DNA from: Haematospirillum sp. H1815
Lineage (GTDB): Bacteria > Pseudomonadota > Alphaproteobacteria > Rhodospirillales > Rhodospirillaceae
Direction of reading: 5' to 3'
DNA length: 64,000 nt
Assembly: GCF_012102705.1 (NCBI RefSeq)
Contig: NZ_JAAVTA010000001.1
Span: forward strand, 372,001 to 436,000
Shown here piece by piece: positions 40,006 to 49,576 of the stretch. The notes beneath the pieces were generated by a model. It was not told the DNA's origin and did not search any database. It worked only from the letters and a program-made list of their open reading frames with translations. Position 1 is the first letter of the stretch; each line of letters starts with the position of its first letter. The position numbers were made by a program, and so were the translations under genes.

Positions 40006-42237
40006 TCATCCGCGGGATAAATCGGGAGGATTCCAGCGCAACAGCGCCAGCGAGCCCAAGACAACGCTGACACTGGAAAAAGCCATGGCTGCCCCGGCAA
40101 TCACCGGGTCAAGAAGACCCGCAGCAGCCATTGGAACAGCCAAGATGTTATATACAAAAGCCCAAAAAAGATTTTGGCGTATTCTGCCCAGAATTGCTTC
40201 AGCAATCGCAAAAGCGTATGGCAACAGGGCAATATCACCGCGCATCAAGACAACAGACGATGATTCCATGGCAACATCAACACCCGAGCCCATTGCAATC
40301 GCAACATCAGCCATCGCAAGCGCAGGAGCATCATTGAGACCATCGCCAATCATGCCAACGCCATACCCTGCCGTTTTGAGAGATGTGATAACGTCCGCTT
40401 TCTGTTGGGGTAGCGTCTCGGCATAGACGTTGGAAACTCCAACAGCCATGGCAACAGAGCGGGCAGAGCGCATGCTGTCGCCTGTCAACATCACAACATC
40501 CAAACCACGGGACTTCAGCCACTGAACAACCCCCGGCGCTTCAGGACGAATACGATCTGCCAAAGCGAAGACAGCTGCTACCGGACCATCATCCGGGGCC
40601 AGCCATACCAAGGTCTGCCCCTTATCTCTCCGAAGATCGGCCCACTCCTGCCATGGCTCGCATTCCTTGCCTTCCTGCTGCATACAGACCGATGATCCCA
40701 GAATCCAACCGCGCCCGCCAATTTTTCCGCGTATACCCAAGCCGGGCATTTCAATCCAGTCTGTAACAGTTGCGATCTCACACCCTTCCTCCTGTGCCTT
40801 TTCCACAAAAGCACGGGCAAGGGGATGAAGGCTCCCCTGCTGAAGGCTGGCAGCAACAGTCAGCATGCCGTCAGGATCATCAGCAAGACGATCAACCACC
40901 GCCGGCCGACCTTCCGTCAAGGTTCCTGTCTTGTCCATAACAACGGTAGAGAGCGTGCTTATCTTCTCGAGCGCCGCCGCATCACGCAGAAGAACACCAT
41001 GGCGGGCAGCAACAGATGTGCCGACGACAAGTGCCGTTGGCGTCGCAAGGCCCAGTGCACAAGGACAGGCAACCACCAGCACCGAAATTGCCGCGATCAT
41101 TCCCACCTCGAGATTCCCGGCAATCACCCACCACCCCGTAATGGCCATCAAGGCAAGGGCCATAATGCAAGGGACGAAAATCGCTGAAATCCTATCCACC
41201 AAAGCTTGCACAGGTGGCTTTGAAGCCTGGGCTGTCTCGACAAGATGAATGATGCGGTTCAGCACAGACTCTGTCCCAACGGCCTGTGCGCGAATTCTCA
41301 GAACACCATTGATATTCAGGGAGCCCCCGACAACCGTATCACCAACGCGTTTTGATACCGGCATACTCTCACCGGACAGAAGGGATTCATCCACATCGCC
41401 CGCTCCCTCCTCAAGACATCCATCAACCGGTATTCTCTCGCCCGGACGAACGCAAACCACCATTCCCGGAATCACCTGTGCGGCGGGCAACATGTAAAGC
41501 CCCTTGTCCGGTATATGGACGCACACCTCATCAGGACGCAGCTTCATCAGGGACTGCAGTGCTGCACCGGATGCGTCACGTGCCCTTCCCTCCAGCCACT
41601 TACCAAGAAGCACCAAGGTAATAACCACCGCAGATCCCTCGAAGTACAAGTCCTGGTGATGTCCCCCGGCGCCCCATATGACCCTTTGGACAGACAGACC
41701 CCACGCAGCAGATGTTCCAAGGGCCACAAGGCAATCCATTGTGGCATACCCCTTCTTCAGGGCAGACCAAGCCCCACGATAAAAACGGGCTCCTCCGGCT
41801 ATCTGCACAACGGTCGCCAATACCGCCTGTATCAATACAGGAACACGCCATGAAGAAGACAGCAGGTGCAAAACCATATCAGCGACAAGGGGAAGAGAAA
41901 GCAGTCCAACACCAACAAGAAGAACAAGCTCACGGCGCTGTCGCTGTTTTTTGTCATGCTCATAGGCCCGAAATCCCGCCGCCGTTTCGGGCAGGTCTCC
42001 GGGAATAAAGCCGGCATCACGAACCGCTTGGCGCAGCGCCTCCTGCCCACCGGCAAATGAGGAACTAATCCAGATATCGGCCCGCTCCAGAGGGAACGAG
42101 ACACTTGCATGCTCCACACCCTCCAGCCTAGACAAGACTTTCTCAAGACGTGACGCGCAGGCAACACAGGTCATCCCCTGTATGGAAAGACCGATATGAC
42201 CGGCAAACGATGCAACCTGGGTGCGACGAGAATCCAT
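40006..42237 (-). CDS. copA: Copper-translocating P1B-type ATPase
   Basis: A 743-aa inner-membrane pump that expels Cu(I) from the cytoplasm. One N-terminal HMA domain with GMTCVAC (cysteines near 24 and 27), eight predicted membrane helices, the CPC metal motif near 391-393, the TGE-type loop LLSGESMPV, phosphorylated aspartate in DKTGTLTEG near 435, the HP motif in SLHPLARAF and [13 protein letters not shown] 42237 has GGAG 8 nt upstream; longer in-frame starts exist at 42243 and 42255. First gene of the copper run copA, yibQ-like, copZ. Confidence 0.96.
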   Translation of the reverse strand: MDSRRTQVASFAGHIGLSIQGMTCVACASRLEKVLSRLEGVEHASVSFPLERADIWISSSFAGGQEALRQAVRDAGFIPGDLPETAAGFRAYEHDKKQRQRRELVLLVGVGLLSLPLVADMVLHLLSSSWRVPVLIQAVLATVVQIAGGARFYRGAWSALKKGYATMDCLVALGTSAAWGLSVQRVIWGAGGHHQDLYFEGSAVVITLVLLGKWLEGRARDASGAALQSLMKLRPDEVCVHIPDKGLYMLPAAQVIPGMVVCVRPGERIPVDGCLEEGAGDVDESLLSGESMPVSKRVGDTVVGGSLNINGVLRIRAQAVGTESVLNRIIHLVETAQASKPPVQALVDRISAIFVPCIMALALMAITGWWVIAGNLEVGMIAAISVLVVACPCALGLATPTALVVGTSVAARHGVLLRDAAALEKISTLSTVVMDKTGTLTEGRPAVVDRLADDPDGMLTVAASLQQGSLHPLARAFVEKAQEEGCEIATVTDWIEMPGLGIRGKIGGRGWILGSSVCMQQEGKECEPWQEWADLRRDKGQTLVWLAPDDGPVAAVFALADRIRPEAPGVVQWLKSRGLDVVMLTGDSMRSARSVAMAVGVSNVYAETLPQQKADVITSLKTAGYGVGMIGDGLNDAPALAMADVAIAMGSGVDVAMESSSVVLMRGDIALLPYAFAIAEAILGRIRQNLFWAFVYNILAVPMAAAGLLDPVIAGAAMAFSSVSVVLGSLALLRWNPPDLSRG

Positions 42238-42298
42238 AGACATCTCTCCGGGCACGATGTACCAAGAACGAGCGACGTGCAGCAGGCATGTCAGAAGC

Positions 42299-42326
42299 TA
42301 TCCCTTCGTAATAACAGGCAGGGATA
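42299..42326. promoter_or_regulatory. Inverted repeat in the copA-trpG divergent gap
   Basis: TATCCCT and AGGGATA face each other across 14 bases, 61 nt before copA. It could be an operator for a copper-responsive regulator of copA or a hairpin; the arm spacing is not the usual 7-base MerR/CueR spacer, so the role is open. Confidence 0.3.
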
Positions 42327-42439
42327 CGGGTCAACAGAAATGAAATGCACAACCACATTGTGTGCTTGTATCTTGATTAGCATAGCGTAACAAAAAAATG
42401 CCCACAGACGTGCAGTCCCAATCTCCGGAACAGACAGTC

Positions 42440-43036
42440 ATGCCATTGGTTTTAATCGATAATTACGACAGCTTCACCTGGAATCTCTGGCATTATCTGG
42501 CAGAGCTGGGGGTGGAAGCAAAAGTTGTGCGTAACGATGCTGTAACAGCCAAGGATGTCATGGCGTGGCGACCAAGGGGGATTGTTCTGTCACCCGGACC
42601 ATGTGACCCTGACAAGGCCGGCATTTGCCTGGAGCTGATTGAAAAGGCTGCCGGACAGGTTCCGGTCATGGGGGTATGCCTAGGGCATCAGGCCATAGGC
42701 CAAGTTTTTGGAGGGCGTGTTGTCCGCGCACCGGAGCCAATGCATGGCAAGATTTCCCCTGTCCATCATACCGGGCAAGGGCTTTTTTCAGGCCTGCCCA
42801 ATCCCTTCCGGGCTACGCGCTACCACTCTCTTTTGGTCGCTCGCGATTCTCTGCCGGACTGCCTTGAAATCACGGCACAAACTGAAGACGGTTTGATTAT
42901 GGGCCTGTCGCACCGCACCATGCCAATCCATGGCGTTCAGTTCCATCCGGAAAGCATCGCCAGCGAACATGGCCATGATATGTTTCGTAATTTTCTGAAT
43001 ATAGCTGGTTATACTTGCAATGAAAGGGCCGCCTGA
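42440..43036 (+). CDS. trpG: Anthranilate synthase component II (glutamine amidotransferase)
   Basis: A 198-aa glutaminase subunit that supplies ammonia to TrpE. Motifs: [11 protein letters not shown], the nucleophile cysteine in [11 protein letters not shown], and GVQFHPESI. The ATG at 42440 ([10 protein letters not shown]) is the family start; an ATG at 42398 would add 14 unconserved residues. It begins trpGDC: 3 nt to trpD, and trpD overlaps trpC. Confidence 0.95.
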   Translation: MPLVLIDNYDSFTWNLWHYLAELGVEAKVVRNDAVTAKDVMAWRPRGIVLSPGPCDPDKAGICLELIEKAAGQVPVMGVCLGHQAIGQVFGGRVVRAPEPMHGKISPVHHTGQGLFSGLPNPFRATRYHSLLVARDSLPDCLEITAQTEDGLIMGLSHRTMPIHGVQFHPESIASEHGHDMFRNFLNIAGYTCNERAA

Positions 43037-43039
43037 ACC

Positions 43040-44089
43040 ATGAGCGGAGGACTGGGAAAATTTCTGCCGCGCTTGGCTGATGGCGAGGTTCTATCTTCAG
43101 AAGAGGCCGCCGAGGCTTTTGATGTCATCATGTCAGGACGAGCTACCCCTGCCCAAATCGGTGCCTTCCTGATGGCCATGCGCCTGAGAGGTGAGACCGT
43201 TGATGAAATAACAGCAGCGGCCAGGACAATGCGCTCTCATGCTGTGCGGATACAGGCTCCGCCCGGCGCCATCGACATTGTCGGAACCGGTGGTGATGGC
43301 AGCGGAACCTACAATATATCTACCGCTGCGGCCCTTGTTGTCGCTGCGGTAGGGGTTCCTGTTGCCAAGCACGGCAATCGCGCTGCATCGTCGCGCTCAG
43401 GATCTGCGGATGTTCTGTGCGCACTTGGCCTGAATCTGGACGCCGATTTCACAGTTGTCGAAAAGGCCATGCACACGATTGGAATTGGTTTCATGATGGC
43501 TCCTCGCCACCATTCGGCCATGCAGCATGTTGCCCCCGCACGCCGGGAAATTGGTGTCAGGACGATTTTCAATCTCCTTGGGCCGCTGACCAATCCTGCC
43601 AGTGCTGATTATCAGCTGATGGGTGTATTTGATCGCAAATGGCTTGAACCGGTTGCCCACTGTTTGGGAAAGCTGGGGCTCAGGCGGGCAACAGTCGTAT
43701 GCGGTCACGACGGCCTGGACGAAGTAACAACGACAGGCCCAACCTATGCTGCCGAACTCAGGGATGGTGATGTACGGTGCTTTGAGATTGTTCCGGAGGA
43801 TGCTGGCCTGCCGCGGGCAACTTTGGCTGAACTGAAAGGCGGATCCCCCGAACACAACGCGGAAATGATCCGCAAAATACTGGGAGGTGAGCCGGGTCCA
43901 TTCCGTAATATTGTGGTTCTGAATGCAGCAGCAGCGCTTGTGACAGCCGAAAGGGTCAATACCTTGCGCGAGGGAGCTGAACTGGCTTGTCGCGCAATCG
44001 ACAACGGCAAGGCATCCAGCATACTGGCTTCATTGGTGCGCCTTTATGGATCGCATCACTCTGTCAGCGTGCGTGAGGTCAATGTATGA
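43040..44089 (+). CDS. trpD: Anthranilate phosphoribosyltransferase
   Basis: A 349-aa enzyme that joins anthranilate and phosphoribosyl pyrophosphate. Seen: the phosphate loop VGTGGDGSGTYNISTAAA, KHGNRAASSRSGSAD, FNLLGPLTNPA and the metal site GLDEVTTTG. Three bases after trpG; the last four overlap the trpC ATG (ATGA). Confidence 0.98.
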   Translation: MSGGLGKFLPRLADGEVLSSEEAAEAFDVIMSGRATPAQIGAFLMAMRLRGETVDEITAAARTMRSHAVRIQAPPGAIDIVGTGGDGSGTYNISTAAALVVAAVGVPVAKHGNRAASSRSGSADVLCALGLNLDADFTVVEKAMHTIGIGFMMAPRHHSAMQHVAPARREIGVRTIFNLLGPLTNPASADYQLMGVFDRKWLEPVAHCLGKLGLRRATVVCGHDGLDEVTTTGPTYAAELRDGDVRCFEIVPEDAGLPRATLAELKGGSPEHNAEMIRKILGGEPGPFRNIVVLNAAAALVTAERVNTLREGAELACRAIDNGKASSILASLVRLYGSHHSVSVREVNV

Positions 44090-44880
44090 GTGACGTGCTC
44101 GAACGCATCTGCGCACAAACCCGTTTGGATCTGGAGCAAAGGAAGAAGAAATTTTCCCTGCGTGACCTGGAAGACAAGGCTACAGCAGCAGACCCGGCCC
44201 GTGGCTTTGCCAAAGCCTTGGACCAACATGTGGAGCAAGGACGCTATGGTCTGATTTGTGAAATCAAGAAAGCATCACCGTCCGGTGGATTGATACGCCC
44301 CGACTTTGATCCATCTGCACTGGCCAAAGCCTATGAAAAAGGTGGGGCATCATGTCTCTCTGTTCTGACAGATGTTCCCTTCTTCCAAGGATCGGATGCC
44401 TATCTGGTTGCGGCCCGCGCCGCTTGCTCCCTCCCTGTCCTGCGCAAAGACTTTATGCTTGATCCATGGCAGATCGTTGAATCCCGTGCCTTGGGAGCGG
44501 ACTGTGTATTGCTGATTGTGGCAGCACTGGATAAAGCCTTGATGGCAGATATGGAGGCACTGGCCCTGTCGCTGGGAATGGATGCCCTGATTGAAGTCCA
44601 TAATGAATCTGAGATGGAATGCGCTTTGCTTCATACGCGATCAGGATTGATCGGTGTCAACAACCGTAACCTGCGAACCCTCGAAACCAATCTGGAAACA
44701 ACCGAGGCATTGGCCGCCATGGTTGGTAAAGACCGCGCCCTTGTTTCAGAGAGTGGACTGAAACAAAAAGCAGATCTCGACAGAATGGCAAAGTCAGAAG
44801 CAAAACGGTTCCTTGTCGGTGAAAGCTTGATGCGCCAGAACGATGTTGAGGCTGCTACACTGAGGCTTGCTGTCGCATGA
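44086..44880 (+). CDS. trpC: Indole-3-glycerol phosphate synthase
   Basis: A 264-aa TIM-barrel enzyme that closes the indole ring. Seen: EIKKASPSGG, VLTDVPFFQGS, LRKDFMLDPWQI, LIGVNNRNLRTLE and VSESGL. Separate from TrpF, not fused. Last gene of trpGDC; in many relatives moaC and moeA come next, but here lexA follows after 125 nt. Confidence 0.97.
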   Translation: MSDVLERICAQTRLDLEQRKKKFSLRDLEDKATAADPARGFAKALDQHVEQGRYGLICEIKKASPSGGLIRPDFDPSALAKAYEKGGASCLSVLTDVPFFQGSDAYLVAARAACSLPVLRKDFMLDPWQIVESRALGADCVLLIVAALDKALMADMEALALSLGMDALIEVHNESEMECALLHTRSGLIGVNNRNLRTLETNLETTEALAAMVGKDRALVSESGLKQKADLDRMAKSEAKRFLVGESLMRQNDVEAATLRLAVA

Positions 44881-44917
44881 TATCGTAAAACCTCTTCTCA
44901 CATCCAGCCTGTTGGCG

Positions 44918-44946
44918 TTGACCTGGAGAAAGAACTAAAGTAGAAC
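44918..44946 (+). promoter_or_regulatory. Promoter of lexA
   Basis: TTGACC and TAGAAC with a 17-base spacer, 59 nt before the lexA ATG. The -10 is part of the SOS box, so repressor binding would block polymerase. Confidence 0.65.
44932..44946 (+). promoter_or_regulatory. LexA operator (alphaproteobacterial SOS box)
   Basis: GAACTAAAGTAGAAC is GAAC-N7-GAAC, the reverse complement of the GTTC-N7-GTTC direct repeat used by alphaproteobacterial LexA. It overlaps the -10 of the lexA promoter, so lexA probably represses itself. A further GTTC lies at 44955-44958. Confidence 0.8.
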
Positions 44947-45005
44947 ATATCATCGTTCTTCTGATATCTTGGCTGGCGCCTGCAGCGCTGGGTGGGGTGG
45001 GGTCC

Positions 45006-45719
45006 ATGCTTACAAAAAAACAGCACCAGCTTCTCTGCTTTATTGATCTCAAGCTACGCGAGAATGGGGTATCTCCATCTTTTGACGAAATGAAGGATGC
45101 CTTGGGACTACAGTCAAAGTCTGGCATTCATCGCTTGATTACGGGATTGGAAGAGCGAGGCTTTATCAGGCGCCTACCTCACCGTGCCAGAGCACTTGAA
45201 GTCATACGCATGCCCGAGAAATCATCTGTGCAAGCAGGAATAAAAGGACGCCCTGACGAAACAGTGCGGACAATCAGTCATGTTCGCAGCAACTTCGGGA
45301 AACCCCTCTCAGGAATTCCCATTCCTGGTAACAGCGAGGCTGTACAACTCCCCCTCTATGGCAAGATTGCTGCCGGAACACCAATCGAAGCACTATGTGA
45401 TCAAACAAGCCTAGTGGAAGTTCCTGCCTCCATTCTGTCGGGAGGAGATCACTATGCCCTTACCGTGGAGGGCGATTCCATGATAGAGGCCGGCATTCTT
45501 GATGGTGATACCGTGATCATACGGCGCTGCGAGAAAGCCGAAAACGGCACTATCGTTGTTGCGTTGGTTGATAACGAAGAAGCCACCCTCAAACGTCTGC
45601 GCCACAAGGGTAATGCAATCGCACTTGAGCCCGCCAACCGTACGTATGAGACACGTATATTTGGCCCGGATCGGGTTACGGTACAGGGACAGCTGGTTGG
45701 ACTCCTGAGAAGCTACTAG
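45006..45719 (+). CDS. lexA: SOS repressor LexA
   Basis: A 237-aa repressor that self-cleaves when RecA is activated by DNA damage. The N-terminal winged helix is [12 protein letters not shown]...; the C-terminal peptidase domain has the Ala-Gly cleavage site at about 123-124 (KIAAGTP), the catalytic serine near 158 (GDSMIEAGI) and the lysine near 196 (EATLKR). All three are present, so it should be active. The start ATG follows a G-rich stretch that serves as ribosome-binding site. It has its own SOS box. Confidence 0.97.
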   Translation: MLTKKQHQLLCFIDLKLRENGVSPSFDEMKDALGLQSKSGIHRLITGLEERGFIRRLPHRARALEVIRMPEKSSVQAGIKGRPDETVRTISHVRSNFGKPLSGIPIPGNSEAVQLPLYGKIAAGTPIEALCDQTSLVEVPASILSGGDHYALTVEGDSMIEAGILDGDTVIIRRCEKAENGTIVVALVDNEEATLKRLRHKGNAIALEPANRTYETRIFGPDRVTVQGQLVGLLRSY

Positions 45720-45734
45720 ATGAAAAACAGGGCA

Positions 45735-47957
45735 TCAGAAGACATCCACCATTGGCACAGAAGCTTCCGTTTCGTCTTCCTTAGCTTGTAACGCCGGGCG
45801 TTGCGAATGGCTCCATAGCCTTTGCCCCTGATCATCGACGACCGTACGAACCTGTATGCCCGTATTATCAAAATAGAAAACATGAGTCCCTGCCCGCTCA
45901 AGAGTCCAGCCATCGATAAAGCGATTTGCGTTGCATCTGCTTCGCAAGGGAGAGTTTGATGAAACCTTCAGGGGCGTTATAATAACGTCCACTTGGCTAC
46001 AGTCTTCAAGGATCGCTTCTTCACGATAGGCAAGTGCAAGACGATACCCACCATGCCGATACAAGCAACCATACGGGTCACAGCGCCAAGGCCTTTCACC
46101 CGTACTCCAGCGATCCCAACTTTCCGAACTTTGTCCCCACCTCTCCAGCCATGTGGAACGGGTAAAACGACCGGAACGTCCAGGTAAAAGGATCAACCCT
46201 TCCCCGTCACTCACGGCGATTACCCTCGCGTCTCCGCTGACAACAAGTTGTGGAATATCCCGCCATACCCAAGGCGACATGAGCGAAACCAGCAAAACAG
46301 GCACCCCCCACCAACGCCATGCACCTTGCCAAACGCAAAGCCAGAAACCTGACAGAGTTGCTAAAACCAAGGCAGTCAATGTCATAGGTGGGATATGAAG
46401 GCTGGCATGCGGGAGAGCTGAGATAAGAATAGCAAGCTCCCGGACAAGATCCACGCCCCACGCCAAGGGCATCAAGGCCAATGCTTCCATATCAAACGGC
46501 ATCAGAACCAGGGCCAGAGCCAACCAAGGCATGATCCAGACAGCTGTCACAGGCACAGCAACCAGATTGGCCAGAAGGCCATAAAGAGGAAGACGGTGAA
46601 AATGATAAATGGCGTATGGAGCCGTTGCAACAGTTGCCAAAAGAGTGGAAGAAACAATACCAAACACATACACTGCGCCTGATCGCCAGGCCGCCGACAC
46701 TGGACCACCCGACCGGGCACGCCAGTTTGTAAGGCGTGGTTGCAAAATCATATACCCCGATATCAAAGCCAGAACAGCGGCAAATGACATCTGGAAAGTG
46801 GGCCCGAGAATACTGTCAGGCCTGAAGAGCACAATCAGCAGGGCTGCAACGGCAAGAACGCGGAAGGAAAGAGCCTTACGGTCCAAGACGATGGCACACA
46901 ACACAACCCCGCTCATGATCCAGGAACGTACAGCCGGAATGCCACTGCCAGAAATCAAGAGGTAAACAGTTGTTGCCAAGAGAGCCAAAACTGCAGCCAA
47001 TTTCTTGATATCCCACCGCAACGCCACGGCGGGTACCATAGCCAGCCCCCCACGCACGACAACAAAGATAATTCCGGCATAAATTCCTATATTCAGACCA
47101 GAAATAGCCAAAAGGTGTGACAGTCCGGCATCGCGATAGGCATCAATTGTAGCAGGAGAAATAGCCTGCCGCTCTCCGGTCACCAAAGCTGCAGCAACAG
47201 CCCCCCCATCTCCCGGAATCCCTGCCCTCAGTCGCTGGCCAATGTGTTGGCGCATTACCTCGGTAAAGGCCCAGACAGAATCAGACGGATCCTCACCAAT
47301 AAACTCTGGAGTACTGACACCGTAACCAACAGCTCCGATCTTCTCGAACCAAGCTATACGCTGAAAGTCATAGCTACCCGGTGCAGACGGCGGCGATGGC
47401 GGCAAGAGACCCGCCCGTAGACGTATTCTCTGGCCTGGTAATGCGTGAAAGTCCCTGCGCATGACCAAACGCACACGATTCGGTGTATCTTCAGGTTTAA
47501 ATCCCATAATAACAATATGTTCAAGAAGAATACGGGATCCGACCGGTAATGGCTCGATCCTGACAACAACCCCCTCAAGAATGACAGGAGGAACCTCCCG
47601 CATCAGGACCGGGGCGGATACACTCACCGCAGACTGCTGTGCACACATAAAACCAGCCAGAAAAGCCAAGCTGGCAATAGCGCACCCCATCCAGAAACCA
47701 CGCCGCACATAAACAGACCATGCCAAGACACACGCACTGACAAAAGCAATAAATACCAACGCACTGATAAGGTATATGGATGGTTCTATATGTAAAGAGA
47801 AGTAAACCCCTGCCCCACTGGCAAGAAAGACAGCCCCCCACGGCAAGCCCCAATCCTGCTCCGCCACCATTTTCCAACGAATTTGATCAAAAACATGTGA
47901 TATGCGAAGGAAAAGACGAAGGAACACCGTGGCTGACAGCCACGTCCGGGCGTACAT
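45735..47957 (-). CDS. comEC: ComEC/Rec2 family competence protein
   Basis: A 740-aa polytopic membrane protein related to the channel that takes single-stranded DNA into the cytoplasm. The N-terminal DUF4131-like domain and the central competence domain are visible (GLSHLLAISGLNIGIYAG, then SGSGIPAVRSWIM). The C-terminal region does not show the HxHxDH metallo-beta-lactamase motif found in Bacillus ComEC, so nuclease activity is unlikely to lie here. ATG at 47957 with GGGAG 9 nt upstream; the frame opens further upstream to 47987. Convergent with lexA, divergent from gltX. Confidence 0.92.
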   Translation of the reverse strand: MYARTWLSATVFLRLFLRISHVFDQIRWKMVAEQDWGLPWGAVFLASGAGVYFSLHIEPSIYLISALVFIAFVSACVLAWSVYVRRGFWMGCAIASLAFLAGFMCAQQSAVSVSAPVLMREVPPVILEGVVVRIEPLPVGSRILLEHIVIMGFKPEDTPNRVRLVMRRDFHALPGQRIRLRAGLLPPSPPSAPGSYDFQRIAWFEKIGAVGYGVSTPEFIGEDPSDSVWAFTEVMRQHIGQRLRAGIPGDGGAVAAALVTGERQAISPATIDAYRDAGLSHLLAISGLNIGIYAGIIFVVVRGGLAMVPAVALRWDIKKLAAVLALLATTVYLLISGSGIPAVRSWIMSGVVLCAIVLDRKALSFRVLAVAALLIVLFRPDSILGPTFQMSFAAVLALISGYMILQPRLTNWRARSGGPVSAAWRSGAVYVFGIVSSTLLATVATAPYAIYHFHRLPLYGLLANLVAVPVTAVWIMPWLALALVLMPFDMEALALMPLAWGVDLVRELAILISALPHASLHIPPMTLTALVLATLSGFWLCVWQGAWRWWGVPVLLVSLMSPWVWRDIPQLVVSGDARVIAVSDGEGLILLPGRSGRFTRSTWLERWGQSSESWDRWSTGERPWRCDPYGCLYRHGGYRLALAYREEAILEDCSQVDVIITPLKVSSNSPLRSRCNANRFIDGWTLERAGTHVFYFDNTGIQVRTVVDDQGQRLWSHSQRPALQAKEDETEASVPMVDVF

Positions 47958-48085
47958 GTTTACGATCTCCCTGCTGCAAGTGCGCAAAGAATATGCTACG
48001 AAGGGCTGCTGCTTGCAAATAGCCTCTGAGGCAGGGCAGTATAGGATCCTTTTTTTGGCATTGGCCCCAAACCTAGGCTTTGTCT

Positions 48086-49501
48086 ATGAATGTTGTTACA
48101 CGATTTGCACCGTCGCCTACGGGCTTTCTTCATATTGGCGGTGCCAGAACAGCCTTGTTCAACTGGCTGTACGCCAGACATAACGGCGGAAAATTTCTTG
48201 TCCGGATTGAAGACACTGATCGGGCCCGCTCAACCCAGGATGCCGTTGACGCCATCTTTGACGGTTTGAGCTGGCTGGGGCTGAACTGGGATGAGGAGCC
48301 TGTCTTCCAGTTTTCCAAAGCCCAAAGGCATGCTGAAGTTGCCCACATGCTCGTGGAGCAGGGTAAGGCGTATTACTGCTACTGCTCTCCGGAAGAGCTT
48401 TCAGCCATGCGAGACGAGCAAAAAGCCGCCGGGCTGCCTATGCGTTACGATGGTCGCTGGCGTAACCGCCCCGCAACAGATGCGCCAGCCGGCATCAAAC
48501 CCGTTGTCCGCCTGAAGGCACCCCAGAACGGTGAGACGGTTTTATCCGATCTGGTTCAGGGGGAAGTGCGTGTTGCCAATGCACAACTGGATGATATGGT
48601 CCTGCTGCGCGCAGACGGCACACCAACCTACATGCTGTCTGTTGTTGTCGATGACCACGATATGGGCATAACCCATGTCATCCGTGGTGATGACCATCTG
48701 ACAAACACATTCCGACAGATCCAGCTTTATCATGCATGCGGCTGGGACTTGCCGGTCTTTTCCCATATTCCCCTGATCCATGGACCGGATGGTGCAAAAC
48801 TGTCCAAACGTCATGGCGCATTGGGTGCAGAGGCCTACCGTGACATGGGCTTTTTACCCGAAGCCATGCGCAACTACCTGCTGCGTCTTGGCTGGGGCCG
48901 TGGCGATGAAGAAATTATTTCCACACAACAGGCCATTGAATGGTTTGATATTGCCGATGTAGGCCGGGCACCATCCCGCTTTGACATGGCCAAGCTGACC
49001 AACCTCAATGGCATTTACCTCCGTCAGGCTGATGATGCCCGCCTGTGCGACCTGATTATTCCGCTCCTTGAGAAAGAGATACGCCAATCTCTGGACAACA
49101 AAGCTAAGGACCTTCTGCTCCGGGCCATGGACAGCCTGAAACAAAGGGCAAAAACGATCAACGAGCTGGCACAATCCGCCCTGTTCTATGTGCAGCCCCG
49201 GCCGCTGGCGCTTGAGGAAAAAGCAGCGCGGCAACTGGATGACAACAGTGCCCGACAGGTTCTGGAGGATTTGGTCGTTCGCCTTGACGGTGCAGAGCCT
49301 TTCTCGAGAGAGGCCTTGGAAGAGCTTGCGCGTGTTTATTCAGAAGAGAAACTGTTGAAACTGGGAAAGGTCGCCCAACCGTTACGGGCTGCACTCTCTG
49401 GCTCAACCGTATCGCCACCCATCTTTGAGGTTATGGAGCTTTTAGGAAAACAAGAAAGCCTGGCTCGCCTGCGCGATGCGCTCGACCGTGCTATTGCGTG
49501 A
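48086..49501 (+). CDS. gltX: Glutamyl-tRNA synthetase
   Basis: A class I aminoacyl-tRNA synthetase of 471 aa. ATP-binding motifs: RFAPSPTGFLHIGGARTAL with HIGG near the N terminus and KLSKRHGA near the middle. Alphaproteobacteria often have two GltX paralogues, one acting on tRNA-Gln; which this is cannot be said from sequence. Start ATG 48086; an upstream TTG at 48080 is in frame. Typical order comEC-gltX-gltA. Confidence 0.96.
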   Translation: MNVVTRFAPSPTGFLHIGGARTALFNWLYARHNGGKFLVRIEDTDRARSTQDAVDAIFDGLSWLGLNWDEEPVFQFSKAQRHAEVAHMLVEQGKAYYCYCSPEELSAMRDEQKAAGLPMRYDGRWRNRPATDAPAGIKPVVRLKAPQNGETVLSDLVQGEVRVANAQLDDMVLLRADGTPTYMLSVVVDDHDMGITHVIRGDDHLTNTFRQIQLYHACGWDLPVFSHIPLIHGPDGAKLSKRHGALGAEAYRDMGFLPEAMRNYLLRLGWGRGDEEIISTQQAIEWFDIADVGRAPSRFDMAKLTNLNGIYLRQADDARLCDLIIPLLEKEIRQSLDNKAKDLLLRAMDSLKQRAKTINELAQSALFYVQPRPLALEEKAARQLDDNSARQVLEDLVVRLDGAEPFSREALEELARVYSEEKLLKLGKVAQPLRAALSGSTVSPPIFEVMELLGKQESLARLRDALDRAIA

Positions 49502-49576
49502 TGTTTACTGCTGCCCGTAGGTTGCTCTTCAAGAAAGAGACCTTGTACCAACGCATTTCCAGAGGGGTTTACCAAC

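Noticed and set aside
44988-45004. G-rich run GGGTGGGGTGGGG before lexA as a G-quadruplex
   Set aside because: Only three runs of three or more G are present, so a stable intramolecular quadruplex is unlikely; it more simply acts as ribosome-binding sequence.
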